Below are positions 23,745 through 36,059 of a stretch of DNA of 64,000 nucleotides, piece after piece (position 1 is the first letter of the stretch; every line of letters begins with the position of its first letter). Position numbers and translations under genes: made by a program. The notes under the pieces were generated by a model. It worked only from the letters and a program-made list of their open reading frames with translations, did no database searches and had not been told where the DNA came from. Source of the stretch: Ophioderma brevispina (Eukaryota; Echinodermata; Ophiuroidea; Amphilepidida; Ophiodermatidae); assembly GCA_023653785.1 (NCBI GenBank), contig JAMKCH010022442.1:24059-88058 (forward strand), given 5' to 3'.

Positions 23745-24090
23745 ATTTAAATAAGAAAATGTGTTGTGGAAAGCGAACATTGCAAGGTTTTCGTGCTCCG
23801 CGCCTCACAAACCTCGTGTCGCTTGATATTGGAACTCTCCACGAACACGTATGATGTAACTTGATTATTACAAAAGAAATCAACTATATTTTTAATTTTC
23901 TTTGATCACTCCAATTCTAACGTGAACCCCGTACAAATTTCAAATTGTTTTGATCACATTTGCGTGAGAAAATGCGTTTTGGGACAGCGAGTCATTGTCA
24001 ATGGTTTCGTGCTTCGCGCGGAGAGGGGGACATCACCATTACCACAACCCTTGCGTCGCTTGATATATGAACACTCCATGAACACTTACC
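23745..24090 (+). repeat. Dispersed repeat with CGCGCTTCGCGCG core, two copies
   Basis: Copy 1 (23,745-23,850): AAATGTGTTGTGGAAAGCGA, ACATTGCAAGGTTTTCGTGC, TCCGCGCC, CTCGTGTCGCTTGATAT. Copy 2 (23,940-24,085): AAATGCGTTTTGGGACAGCG, AATGGTTTCGTGCTTCGCGC, GGAGAGGGGGACA, CTTGCGTCGCTTGATATATG. Further copies lie at 26.1, 26.4, 27.8 and 28.0 kb. Confidence 0.8.
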
Positions 24091-24099
24091 ACGAGAGCC

Positions 24100-25015
24100 C
24101 CTCTAGAAAACACAATTTTCCCGGGCGCTAGGGACTTCCAGGGTGGGGGGGGTATTTTTTTTAAATCACCCACCCCCAAAATTAAAAAAAAAAACGAGAT
24201 CCAAAAAAAACTGTCCCCCTTTCTAAGTAAAAAAAAAAAAAAACTTGTACCCACTCACCTTATAAGATGGTTAAAAACTTGCAACCGTGGAAAACAGAAA
24301 CAAATTGCCGTTTACTTTGTAAAATACTCTATATAACCCATTTTTCAAAATTTGTTCCTTTTTTTTTTTTTTTTTTAAAAAAAAGTAAAAATTATAGACC
24401 TATTTTAATGTAGGGCTTATCCAGATGATAATGACGACACATTTGTCATTTAACGTTGCCGAACCAAAGCTGTACTATATCTTTTATTTAAACGCATGCT
24501 GAGAAACGGCCCCTGCACCAACTTTGACTTACTTCATTAAAAAATTACCTTACCTCACCAGTTAGGTTTATCTATTTCAGACCGTCGCTCAAAGTCGGTC
24601 TAGAATATTATTTTTATAATTAACTGCAATTTTTAAATTGGTGTCTATCAAGTTAATTAAGTCGAAACAAGGCTAACTCTTAATTACGCGATGCGTAAAC
24701 TCACGATCACTAGCTGTGACAATTGAAACTACATCATAACCACCCCCTTAATTCTGCCTGGCCAGCACTCAAAGTTGGGACCACTAGACCACCTTAATTA
24801 AACAATTGCAAGTCTAAACTGGACAGGTGGAATATTTTACACCCAAAATCTAATGAGGTCAAGAAATGCTATTTATTTAGTATTTGAAGCTTTTCCAACA
24901 GCCTTTGGACAGGCAAAGTGACTCAAGAAATCTAACATGCATCAATGCAAAAATCCCTAAATGCACTAAATTTAGTAAGAATATGATAATTTATTCAAGT
25001 GGCAATCCAACTATT
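24100..25015. other. Low-complexity A/T runs and unassigned DNA
   Basis: 24,145-24,250 and 24,357-24,390 hold long A- and T-runs with G- and C-rich patches. The rest shows no gene or repeat that could be named. Confidence 0.4.
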
Positions 25016-25019
25016 TTTG

Positions 25020-25930
25020 AAAAAACTGTGAGCCACATTTAATTTGGTACCCATACGAGACCTGGAAAGTAGATTGACACCAAATGTTACGTCTTTTCAT
25101 ATTTTCCATAGAAATGTCAACGCTGCAACCCAAACGACTGACCCACGTTGGCGACATAACCACAACTAAAATCGCTTTTCATGAAACCAGGATACTACAA
25201 CAAGAATAAATACCTTTGTTTGTGGTATACTTTGTTTGCTCCCACCTAGCAATACGCTGATTTTTGCATATTAATGAGCCATTTGCAAATTTCATAATTT
25301 TTGTCCGAGATACGCCCAAAAATCTAATCAGGTCCTGAGAACTCCTCAGTCCGTTTACTTCCACCAAGTCCATCATTATACGCCTTGCAGAACTCCAGAA
25401 AACTTGTAACATCCTTGTGGGAAATTTTTCATAATTATGCAATTAATATACTTAGTTCCCGTATGTTACACCCAACATTCTAATCGAGATCGAACTCATC
25501 AACCCACTTTTCTTTCCCACCAAGTAACATCATCATAAGCTCTACGGAACTCCCGATAAATTGGTAAACAATATGGCCAAATGTTACATTTTCCTTGCAA
25601 TGATGACCTTTTTTTCCCTTTACCTTGTTTCCCCTACCCTACCCCTGACAAGACCCAGGTGATGACCCGTGTGATTTTAAATACCTGGTGATGCGGGTGG
25701 TTCCCCTCCTACATATCCCAAAGTTTTGGCTACTCAGCTCACTCCAGAAAAAAAGAATATGCTCAAATGTTCCAGGGTTTAACATTTTTAGCACACACGG
25801 ACATAGGGACATACATACGGACATACGGACGGAGCCGATTTTATAGTCCCCTCCCAACTTCGTTCTGCGGGACAAATATGCCTTGAAACTATACTCCATG
25901 CGCCCGCACCCACACCCAGCATCGCTTACG
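25020..25930 (-). repeat. Degenerate repeat with ACGGACATACGGAC end
   Basis: Phrases recur within the block (CCAAATGTTAC.., ATCTAATC(A/G)AG.TC, CTCATCAACCC / CTCAGTCCGTTTAC, CCACCAAGT, CATCATTATACGCC / CATCATAAGCTC, GAACTCC), indicating two or more diverged units of about 250 bp. It ends with a run of ACGGACATA units (25,797-25,840) next to TATAGTCCCCTCCCAACTTC. An unrelated MITE at 38.2 kb also carries CATACATACGGACAT. Confidence 0.55.
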
Positions 25931-26089
25931 CAGGCACATGGAAAAATTGCATTGCGGGAATACCACACTAACACACCTCAGGCAAAAAACATAAAACACA
26001 AAACAATATTGATCATAGAATCACATAAATTTGCAAAACGGTGGGCGAATACATAAAGCATATATAAAAAGTACTACCATTTAGATTTA

Positions 26090-26500
26090 GCCATCAAATT
26101 GTGCATGAGAAAAAGTTTATTGAAAGTGAACATTGCAAGGGTTGTCCGCACTCTTGCCTGCACTCCCCAAAACCCAAAAGGCAGCTCGATCAAGCCAGTC
26201 AGCGCATACAAATAAATCCAATTGTACCACATACTAAAATTGCATCACAGTTAAGTCATATAACAAAAAATGTCCTAACAAAACCATACAACTAAAATAC
26301 AACACAAATAATATTAATCTACTTATAATAAAAAACCGTTGTCTTCCTTACAATTCTCCGGTCATACCCATAAGCATTTATTCAAATTGGTTGCTAATCA
26401 AATTTGAATGGGAAAATGTGTTTTGGAAAGCGAAAATCGCAAAGGTTCCGCCCTTTTTCGCGGAGGGGACACCACCATAAACACTTTATATACGAAATGT
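26090..26500 (+). repeat. Two more copies of the CGCGCTTCGCGCG-core repeat
   Basis: 26,095-26,165 has TGCATGAGAAAAAG..AAAGTGAACATTGCAAGGG (GC hairpin lost). 26,390-26,480 has AAATTTGAATGGGAAAATGT, TTTTGGAAAGCG and AAGGTTCCGCCC..TTCGCGGAGGGGACA. Confidence 0.7.
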
Positions 26501-27084
26501 CCTGAACCTTTATCTTAGTTCAAACCAAACTTAAACCCATCGATTATAGATTTTAGTTTTTACTTTTTCAAAAACCATTGGACAACCTACCGAGGTGGGT
26601 CCAAAAAAGTTTTATACAACTTTTTTTTGTCTTAAAATTAATTTCTCAAAAGTAGTGGTAGAAAACAATTTACCAACGTTTGAAGACATTCATACCTACA
26701 ATATCTTGTTAGAACCTGGTGAAAATACGTTGAAAATAGGGCTTCAAATAACCATGGCGGTTGTGTAGAGAAAATAGTAAAAAACCACTTTTGCACACAC
26801 GTAATTCTATGGGGCAATTCGTGGTTAACAGCATACCCTTGCGTTGCACCTATACCTACTCAATAACAAACTATGAACTGACCACCTTCAGTTTGGTGTG
26901 AGGTGGTTTGAACCTTTGAAATGAATGAGAGAATATTTCATCATGACACTGAAGAACCAAGAGACGTACCGTACCTTGATCACTTTTAATACACTCTCAA
27001 ACATTATGTCCATTACAAATAATTAAGTTGATTTCGGTTGATTTCAATTTGAAAATTTTCAATTAAAAAAGGCTTGCATTCTTT

Positions 27085-27515
27085 CTTGTCAGTCCTCGAT
27101 CCTCACTTTTGAAAGCTGTAGCTCAGTGTTTAGCGCTACAGAAATAAGCCAATTGTTACAACGAGGAAAAGTTTTTTTTTACAGAAAAGTTAATAAATAC
27201 ACAGTCCCGTGATGGTTTGTGTTAGTCACTGTTTGAGTGTATCCAAACTTTGCTATAATGAGCGCCAACTAAGTGCCATAGACTAAAGTGTGTTGCAAAG
27301 TTTTGTCAGTCCCCCTTGATCATACACTTTTGAAAGCTGTATCTCAGTGTTTTAGCTCTAAAAAAAACAATTTACAACTGAGTAAAAGTTCTTTTTACAA
27401 AGAGTTAATAAATACCAAGTTCCCCGTGACGGGGTCGTTTATTTCAATGTTTGAGTGTATCAAACTTGCTATAATGATCGCCAACTAAGTGCCATAGTCT
27501 AAAGTGTGTGCAAAG
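27085..27515 (+). repeat. Tandem duplication of about 215 bp
   Basis: TGTCAGTCC..GATC..CACTTTTGAAAGCTGTA starts unit 1 (about 27,088) and unit 2 (about 27,304). Both continue with AAAAGTT..TTTTACA, GTTAATAAATAC, TTTGAGTGTATC, CTTGCTATAATGA, CGCCAACTAAGTGCCATAG and TAAAGTGTGT. The units differ mainly by short indels. Confidence 0.85.
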
Positions 27516-27744
27516 TTTTCAACCTTTTTTCTTCCTCCAGATGGCGGCCATTTTTCATTTCAGCTTCGTTTTTCATCAAACGCGGTTTTCACATGTTCCA
27601 ACAAAATTATGTAGTTCATAAATATCCTCAAATAATTTTTTATGTCTAGCCACATTTGGGAATTTGCATAAGAAAAATGTAAACTTTTTGGACCCACACT
27701 GTAGCATTAAAATACAATTTCTATACCATGTAAAGTGAACCACG

Positions 27745-28075
27745 TTCCAATTTCAAGTTGGTTTCTATCAAATTGCATGGGCAGTGTGTTTTGGAAAGCG
27801 AATATGGCAAGGTTTTTCCCCCCGCGCTCTGCGCGGATGGGGAACACCCCCTCCCGCCCCACCCCCTGGACAGCTTCATTACATACCCACTTTATGCTTA
27901 ATTCACACCAAACTTAACCCATCACAAACTATGTTTTACTTTTTAAAACCGTTTTCATACCTATAAGCATTATTTCAATTTTTGTATCAAATTTGCATAG
28001 TAAAATGTTTGTTTTTAAAAAGCGAACATTGCAATGGTTCCGCTCTTCGCGCGGAGGGGGAACCATATAAATCCC
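27745..28075 (+). repeat. Two copies of the CGCGCTTCGCGCG-core repeat
   Basis: Copy at 27,770-27,855: CAAATTGCATGGGCAGTGTG, TTTTGGAAAGCGAATATGGC, CCCGCGCTCTGCGCGGATGG. Copy at 27,985-28,070: CAAATTTGCATAGTAAAATG, AAAGCGAACATTGCAATGGT, TCCGCTCTTCGCGCGGAGGG. The stem-loop is kept although loop bases differ (CTC versus TTC type). Confidence 0.8.
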
Positions 28076-28259
28076 CCGGAGCATATTTCGGGCCAAATCT
28101 CATAGAATATCCAGGACTGCACGCCGACACACATTATCCCGCCCGCCGCAACCACTTTCAATTTGCTTCCTTGTCTTCCGCCTGCCCTAAAATACTATTT
28201 GGATTGGTACTTCACCATCTAATACTAATAAACAAGGAACCCAGATGGTAAACCTATAT

Positions 28260-30430
28260 AAAGAAAGCCTCTTTTAATACTTGTGTCTGTATGATATCTC
28301 ATTGGACTTAATACTGTATTGTGTGATTTGAGTATATGCCAGCACTTGAAAAGTGCAATGTGCAAATTAATATACTACTTCCAAATATTTTGTCATTACA
28401 TGGTGTGAACCTAAGCTTATTGCTAATGGAATGACCCAGGTAATCGAATCGGGGGAGAATCCCACTGTAAGCAGTAAACTTCATAGTCAGGACAAATTAG
28501 TGACCACCATAAACTTCAAGTCTGTTACCTGATAGAAGAGCAACAAATGCTTTTAAACCATCCACCATGTTTGTACACACAATCAGGCTCTTCACCCTTG
28601 TACCTGGTTATTAAAAGGGTTGCCTTGCATGCTTCAAGTGGGATGTGGTTGTGACGTGCAAGGGTATTGTCAATGAAAGCTAAAATTTTAGTGGTGTTTT
28701 ATTTTCACACATTTGTAGAGAAATCTGTGCCTAAAAATTAAAAACCCTCAAAAATATGTTAACATAATTTTCTTATGTATTTTACTCTATTTTGTCTGTT
28801 TCAATTACTTAGATGTCCGGTTTTAATTAATTATTTCCAAAAATATACTGCTTTCGAAAAATCACGAAATGAAAGAAAAGTTGCTTATTAATCTTGGACC
28901 AAAAAGATCATTGCGTTCCAACTTGAAAACCAACATATTTCTTCTTTCGATTTTTATTCAATTTACACTGATTTTATTGGACAAACGACAACAAACTGGG
29001 TCCAGGTGAATATTGGACTTTTGACTCTGAAACTTTAATGGCAGGCCATTCATTGAATAGGGGAGCTTCAAAATACGAAAAATTATTGATTCGTGGACCT
29101 TGCTTTGATTCCAGGCGTGTTTGTTGCAAAGGGTATTATACAACGCATCGGTTTGAAATACCCGATACTTTTAATAGTCTGTTTTATTCATTGGTTATGA
29201 ACAAAAGAATATACCCATCTCTACTGTAATGGACCCGTCATTCAGTTAATGCCGGTGATCCTTGAATATCATCTCTTTGTATTGCAAAAATTTCCACGTG
29301 AAAATAACAACGGTGCGGATTTGATCTGTTTTGAACACAGTGACATTCTTCCAGTGGCGTCAGGACCAATATTGATCGTGCAATAATCTCCAACAACCTT
29401 ACTACATACAAAGTGGAGTCAATGGAACCTTCCACGAAACGTAATTATTAATGGTTACCAAATTCTCTTTTCGCTCATTTTCAAAACCGAGGGTGTGAAA
29501 TACCCAGGATTTCAATAGATGAAGGTTCAAAACGTGCCATGGCCTTTTATAATGTAAAAAAGTCTTGGGTCAAGATATCTAACACTTTCTGTTTGGGAGT
29601 TTATAAAATGCGTATTTTTGAAAAATAATTAAAAACAGCCAGTATCTAAGGAATTGAACAGACCGTAGATGAACAGCAACCATAAATTTAACCACAATGC
29701 AAAAAAAGTCAAAGTGATAATTGAAACCGCGACTTTGTACACAAAATAAATTGGCTTTATTTAATTAGTACACGTTGTACATGTGCATAAATAGAACTAT
29801 AGGCCTGGCCAAGGAGGATCATAGTACCCTATTGATACCTCCTTGGCCTGCTTATTCAGGGTAGGTAAGTATTTACTCCATGCCTGAGAGTAAGTGCATG
29901 TACGTTAAATGTATTTTGAAATTTACTATAATGCATTTATAGTCAGTTTTGAAACATGAAATTGGATTGCAGAGAGCATTGAAAAGAACAAGGTCATAAT
30001 TAAGCTCACACAGAACAACTTGAAGTGGCAGTGTGGTAAGGTATGGCCTTTCAAGGTAATTGGCATCTGACCACAAGCTTGACCAACACATTTTTTAAGA
30101 GCTTTAAAACAACCCAGCATGAGACACCATTTCAAAATCAATTAACTTTCCCGTACCCAGTATCTATTAGTGAATAAAAACAGTATTCCCAAAGCAGTGT
30201 AAATTATTAACAAGTGGGGTATTTTCTTGAAATCCAATTAACATAAAAACAGGTTGAGGATTAATTAGTAACATCTATCTCATCGATTTATTATGTCAAG
30301 GCTGTGAACACAATAAGTATACCTGGTTTGTTATTTGAACCCACTTTTGAAACACCATTTCCAGTACACAAAATTACATACAATTGACCAAACATAAAGA
30401 CAGAAAAAAAAAACTAAAAATTTATACATA
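28260..30430. other. Unassigned stretch
   Basis: About 2.2 kb of AT-rich DNA with chance ORFs only. A small inverted repeat, CCAAGGAGG...CCTCCTTGG, lies at 29,808-29,849. Confidence 0.35.
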
Positions 30431-30433
30431 ATT

Positions 30434-31008
30434 TTAAAGGGATTAGCAGCGATATTGCGCGGCAATCGAAGATGTGGAAATGAAATTTGTTTTAACTTAA
30501 ATCAGGATTAGATGTTGGATACAATCCTATAAAAATGAGACTTTGATATTATAGAAACAAACCACCCAAATAGTGAAAACAAATGACAGTTTTTGACGGA
30601 GGAAATTTGTCAACCGTCTCCCGCAAGAGACATACAGCGATGAGTTAAAATCTACAATAAACAGTTGGTTGATTGTGGTTTTACAACTAGCCCATCGGAA
30701 ATTACAAAGTTACTAATGTTTGTGTTTGAGATCAAAATGTAGTGATCAATGGTTGCACAATATCACGCTTAAAATTTGGGATATTCACCAATAAAGGCTT
30801 TTAGGACTCATTCGGAATTTTATACGCACGTTAGTAAATTAAAGATCAATAAAAGTACTGCCTTGCGTCTTTATTACACGGATTACAAGCCAACCACTAC
30901 AGGTTAGTTTTTGCATATCCAATGCCAGTAACAGATACTCAAAAATATGAATTTTGATGATTTTTTTCGATGTTTTGAATTAGCAAAAATCGCTGCTAAT
31001 CCCTTTAA
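30434..31008. mobile_element. TTAA-flanked MITE (family C)
   Basis: TTAAAGGGATTAGCAGCGAT is present at the left end (30,434) and, inverted, at the right end (to 31,008), giving a 20-bp perfect terminal inverted repeat in a 575-bp non-coding element. Related but diverged ends occur at 37,860-37,885 and 49,051-49,392. Confidence 0.9.
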
Positions 31009-31009
31009 A

Positions 31010-32265
31010 TGGGTAATATAACTATTTAGGATTTAAGGTCTATATGCAGCCAGCATGACATTCACATACCAACCCATGTCCGCATGTGCAACCCAAGAGC
31101 GCACCCACAAGAAGACACCATACCCACACACGCTACTCTATACACATTACAAAGATTTTAATGTAAAGCTGAGAGCTGTAGGGACGAGATTCTTGTGGGC
31201 AATTCAAATACCACATTTCCCATAGCACACGCCTGTTTATCAAGTGTTGGCAAGATACCTGTTATTTGATATACAAGCTTTCCACTCTACATAGACAAAC
31301 AAGATTATTGATCTTGACCTGTCAGCAATTTGCAGAGTCAAATGGGCAATATTCACTGGCTACAAAATGGTTTCACAAGTTGTCACCAAAACCTTGATAT
31401 GATTACATCATGTATGGTTTCATAGTAAAAAAGCCAAAACGGCTACCGTGAAACCGTTTGAAGCTGTCTGTAATCTTTGCAAATCGTTTGTAGTGTTTGG
31501 AGCCAGGTAGCCACAAAGTTGGTGATTATGTAGCCGTTTCTATTTCCTAGGTGCTGGGATGAGCTGAAAGATTAATAGCCATATTAATTAAATGACGAAG
31601 CTTAGCCTGTCTTGTGGTAATAAAGGTGACAGCTACATTTGATAAAACACAAAACAATTTTTGTCTATCCAAAAATTAGAGCTGGTACTTCTTGGAGTTG
31701 GGGAGAAAATTGGGAAACCTCTGAACTTTTAATTTTTCTAGATAGCCTCGTGGGGTTTAAATGTTCTGGTACGTTCTTGTTGATGTGCCCGAAATTTTGT
31801 TCTTACTCACTCGTGCTAGGTTTTTCGGCGTGGATTTATTTTTCACCCCAAATACTTTAGTGCCATATCAAATAGTGCACGGTCATTTAGAAAATACAAC
31901 CCACGGTCATAGATAATGCATGGGTTTTCTGATACTGCACGGCTCACGACAAATCGCTGCTACTATAGTGGGATTTTTATTCGTGTCGCTTGGACGATTC
32001 TATTCATGCTGAGAGGTATCGTATCCAGGACACTTCAATGCGACTGGGATGAGGCAAATGCCTCATCACCTGAAGAGCGACCGTCATTCTTAAGGTTAAA
32101 ACCAGCTTTGATGTATGTAATAGTACAGTTGGGCTTACTGTATTTTGCCGACCCACGAAACGGGAATCACATTGAATTACACGCTTTTATTCCGCCATGC
32201 ATGCAGAACGTGCATAACAGAATAAAGAGGTAACCATGGTGAGTTCTGTTTCGTTTCGCCAAATA
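31010..32265. other. Unassigned stretch with one dispersed-repeat copy
   Basis: 31,390-31,510 matches the repeat at 18,180-18,420. The short frame at 31,916-32,233 has no recognisable domain. Nothing else could be named. Confidence 0.35.
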
Positions 32266-32269
32266 GAGT

Positions 32270-33230
32270 AAGCAGTATGTTGGGTCATTCGGAGCAATTC
32301 CGTGACCGTGGAGAATAGAGTATCATTCTCGGTGGATTTGTCTTCTATGAACAAATTTAGCGGGGGCGCCCCTTGTGAATAGTGTGGGCGGAATCCAGGA
32401 GGAGGGAGGGAGGGGGGGGGGGATAGAAGAGCGCCCCCCAGAGAGATACTACATGTCCAAAAATGAAAATGCTTGGATGCTGCAAAAAGGTAACCAAAGT
32501 GTTCGTCTTGTTTACAAGGATTAACAAAGTATAGTTCTGTACTACTGATAAATTTATGTTTATGGGAAGATATACACAAAATTCGTAAACTGTCAAAGGT
32601 CATCCCGAAGGTTAAATCTTAAAATGGATTCACAATCTTCAACACGGGGCTCCAAATGGTCTCTTTCATCTTTCCTCAGAGACTGCAACAAAACATTTTG
32701 CACCGTTTAACATATTTTTAAAATTCGGAGATCATAAGGTCAATGGACCCGCAGCCTCCGCACCTCCGTTTGTAATCTCGATAACAAACAAATGAGTGTC
32801 AAATACTTTTGTGCATAATTACTGTGGAACAGGTTAACCAATTTTGAGACCATTTTAAGGAAATCGGCCTGCAATATTAAAGATTTTTAATTCTTTGGCG
32901 ATGACCTTTGATCAGATTTGCCGCAATGTTTGTCTATACTCGGTAACCATTACCTGTAGGTTCGTACAACACTAACTTTAATCCTGTAACAAGGAGAAAA
33001 CACCACCTCTCCGCCGTGACCTTTTATACAGCAATCCAACGCCATGTTTTTCATTTTTGACCCCTGTATTATGAATTTCACCCCCCCCTTATGGATTCCC
33101 CGCCCACCTTTCACGAGGGGCATCACCGATTAAATTTGTTCAATACCCCTTATAGGAAGACAAATCCACCTGAGAAATGCTCGCTCTCCACGGTCACGGA
33201 AGTCCCCAAATGACCCCCAACTAAGTACAA
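32270..33230. mobile_element. Imperfect long inverted-repeat element, about 960 bp
   Basis: Left arm (32,275-32,400): TTGGGTCATTCGGA, TCCGTGACCGTGGAGA, GGTGGATTTGTCTTC, GAACAAATTTA, CCCCTTGTGAATAGTGTGGG, CGGAATCC. The right arm (33,070-33,225), read inverted, gives GGGGGTCATTTGGGGAC, TCCGTGACCGTGGAGA, GGTGGATTTGTCTTC, GAACAAATTTA, CCCCTCGTGAAAGGTGGG, CGGGGAATCC. The centre has no recognised gene. It resembles a non-autonomous TIR element; its ends and target site are not resolved. Confidence 0.75.
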
Positions 33231-33399
33231 CTCGTGGTGTTCATTCAACGAAGTGTGTGTTCGTATGGGCATGTATGAGTTAATATTAAAGAGCGCGCGA
33301 GTTATTGATCGCCACAGTCACTCAAAGCGAAAACACTGATGTCGATTAGACTGAATGATAGGGATTTAGTGACCAACCCCAAAACCGTCAATGCAAGCT

Positions 33400-34075
33400 A
33401 ACAAATCTAACCCCAAATTGTAAAATGCTCCAATCATGTTGAATGCATGCCATATTACTGTCGTCTAGTATAAGGATTCCAAAAATGTATAGTTTGTACC
33501 AACCTATGACCAATTGGTTTGGAGTTATAGGGTTAAAAAAATGGCGAAAATGGTAAAAAAGGTCAATTTTATTTGTTATACAGGGGTCAAAATCGGAAGT
33601 TGCTCCAATTTCTGGCTCGACCCCCCCCCCGCGGCAAAATGAGAGAAGTTGTTATCTATGATAATGAGTCAAAATCAGAAATAGTTTGTACCATCTGCAA
33701 TGCCAGAGTTACATGTTATGGCAACATAGGTCTAGGTACCATACCCAATTTTGGTGTGAAATTCTTTGACCCTTATCTCTGTAAGTAAGCATTTAACATA
33801 ATACCAACTTTACCTTTTATGAGTCCTCTAACCTCAGGAAATAACTTGCAGTATTATAAAGTATAATTAGATTTAAAACTTTTAATGTTGACCCATGTAA
33901 ACCAAAATGAAAATTGACTTTTTACCATTTTAGCCATTGTACTTATAACTCCCAAAAACCAATGGTCGTAGGTGGTACACAACTATACATTTTTGGAATC
34001 CTTATGATTAGATGGACAAATATGGCCACATTCAACATGATTGGCGGCATTTAACAAGTTTGACCCCTGTGTCAA
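33400..34075. mobile_element. Imperfect long inverted-repeat element, about 670 bp
   Basis: The left arm (33,430-33,575) contains CAATCATGTTGAATG, AAGGATTCCAAAAATGTATA and GGTAAAAAAGGTCAATTTT. The right arm (33,907-34,065), inverted, contains the same phrases with small changes (CAATCATGTTGAATG, AAGGATTCCAAAAATGTATA, GGTAAAAAGTCAATTTTC). AGGGGTCAAA lies next to each arm. Non-coding centre of about 330 bp. Confidence 0.8.
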
Positions 34076-34259
34076 ACGTAAATGGGCCTCTATTGAAAAA
34101 GTGATTTCCCACAAATTTGAGGAGTACTACCTACCTAGGCATTGATGTAGAGGGTCCATACTACCTACCAAAGGTGTCAAACCCTTTTCGTAGTGGGAGG
34201 TAACCGAAACTCCTTAATAAGGACCCCAATTATTCTGTCCTCTAACATCAACGATGCAT

Positions 34260-35640
34260 ACTATGACTTCTGCTCTTGGCTACATCAAGCGCTCTAAACA
34301 TTCCAGTCCTGTCTCTGGCAAAATTCCATCGTTCAGAAATTTGTCAACACGGAAAAGTGGCAAGACCACAGGCAAAGCCCATGCTCGTGCGTCAATTGCA
34401 AGAAATTAAAACCGCTTCTCTCCACCGTCAAGCACAATGTCCCAACTATTCACATATGGTCGAGATCACCGACGCAAATTTAAAGTCCTCCAAGAATGGG
34501 AAGAAAGCTCCTGGCAACGACAACATTCATACAGAATTCTGAAGAATATGGCACCCAAAGCTGTGCGATGGCTCTCAACTCTTCCTTTCATCCTTGCTTG
34601 GGATAGTAATACTCCCTTCAAGATGAAGACTTTGAAGAAGCCAGCATATGAAACCAGCAAATAGGCCCAAGAGTTAGACTTATCTCGCTGCTATCTCACA
34701 TCCATATAGCTGCTTGGGAGACGGATACTCGGCAGGAGGATCAATGATACGGTCGAGGCAAATTTCCCCCGCACCCAAGGTGGATTTCGAAGAGGTTAAC
34801 ATCAACAACTGATCAGGATTATGCAAGACTAGTAATGACATCGAAAAGCCTTCCAGAAAGAAGAGGAGTTGGAGCCAGTCGTTCATAGCTCTAAATGTTA
34901 CGTCTGATAGTCTGGCATCGAGTCTCTACCTCAAGATACTCAAAATCTTATCAGGCTTGTCAAGGTAATAATCCTGCTCATCCAACAGGCTTTTCGTCCT
35001 GGAGACATAAAATGGGTAATGCAGCAGCGAAAGCGCCAAACTTTGGAATGGTGTTCCACAAGATTCTGTCTTGTCCTTGGACCCAGTTATTTTCAACATT
35101 TACGTGTCAGATATGCTAAACAGGTGACTGTTCGGCAGTAACACGCAGACATTACGGCACTTGGAAAGCTGCTGATTCCTTGAGGTCTTGGAAAACAGTG
35201 ATGCAGAAAGACCTAATCACTGTAAGCTAATTCTTCCACCGATGCTAAAACTCAGCACCCCAGTTATGTTTTTCACCTTGCAAATTGATGCCCAAAAAGA
35301 GGAACTTAAAATAACTCTGGACCCCAGCCTTACTTTCCATCAACATACCAAGGTAGTCGCTGCCAAGACGCAGTCTTGTGGCAATCTCCTCACAAGGCTT
35401 CCAGGAACTGGATGGGGTTAATCTTTCGACATTTTACATAATAGACTCTTGCTTTGGCATACTGAATACGCTGCACCAGTATGGAGTCACAGTGTACACT
35501 CACACAAGATTGATGTCATTCTGAATGATGCAATGAGTGGTGGCCTTTTGGCAACACCTGTAGAATATCTTCCAATTTTCATAAATCCTGCAAACCTTAG
35601 GAACTTCCAAACGATCAAGCTCACCAAGAAAGACTGATCT
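34260..35640 (+). pseudogene. Decayed non-LTR retrotransposon (LINE) reverse transcriptase, fragment 1
   Basis: Plus-strand phrases in broken frames match a non-LTR RT: KNGKKAPGNDNIHTEF followed by LKNMAPKAVRWLSTL (34,480-34,590); ISLLSHPYKLLGR, INDTVEANFPRTQGGFRRG (34,680-34,800); a GVPQDSVL-type turn (35,045-35,075); LKITLDPSLTFHQHT (35,305-35,350); and WHTEYAAPVWSHSVHSHKID (35,450-35,510). These correspond to RT blocks 0-2, the palm and the thumb/C-terminal part. The YADD box itself was not located. Frameshifts occur throughout; no endonuclease domain or poly-A tail was found, so the copy is truncated and inactive. Confidence 0.85.
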
Positions 35641-35689
35641 TCAACTGTGATTTTGGATTTACACAAATGTACGAACCTATGTTCAACGT

Positions 35690-36045
35690 TCAAACAAATT
35701 TATAGAGCGCCAAATATCCAAAGAAAAAAACAATGTTCAGTGGCGTTATGATAGTCACAAAGAATAAAGCTCTCTCAAAGAGATAAGTTTTAAGCTGACT
35801 CTTGAAATTGTTCACATTTGGTGACATCTTGATATGGAGTGGAAGCGCGTTCCAAAGCACTGGAGCTGCTGAGGAGAAAGATCGGCGGCCATATGTGGAT
35901 AGGTTCCATTTCGGAGTATGAAGCAAGTATGAGAAGACGAGCGAAGAAAACGATTTGGGGTGTACAGCGTGATTAAATCAGCAAGACGTGCAAGCTAGTC
36001 CATTGAGTGCTTTGTAGGTAAGGAGCAAGATTTTGAAGGAGTATC
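35690..36045 (-). pseudogene. Decayed LINE RT C-terminal fragment 2 (opposite strand)
   Basis: On the minus strand, SFKILLLTYKALNG (about 36,000-36,040), LADLITLYTPNRFLRSS (about 35,935-35,985) and then STYGRRSFSSAAPVLWNALP with FKSQLKTYLF (35,775-35,910) form the typical C-terminal tail of a non-LTR retrotransposon RT (AAPxLWNxLP and FKxxLKTxLF). It faces fragment 1, and the different consensus shows that it is a separate element. Confidence 0.85.
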
Positions 36046-36059
36046 TACAGCAACGTAAC

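Noticed and set aside
27118..27140. tRNA A-box-like sequence (GTAGCTCAGTGTTTAGCG)
   Set aside because: No B box at the right distance and no tRNA fold; it is part of a 215-bp tandem unit whose second copy has lost the match.
32187..32603. 138-codon minus-strand ORF
   Set aside because: It overlaps the G-rich arm of an inverted-repeat element, is rich in proline from a G-run and has no domain.
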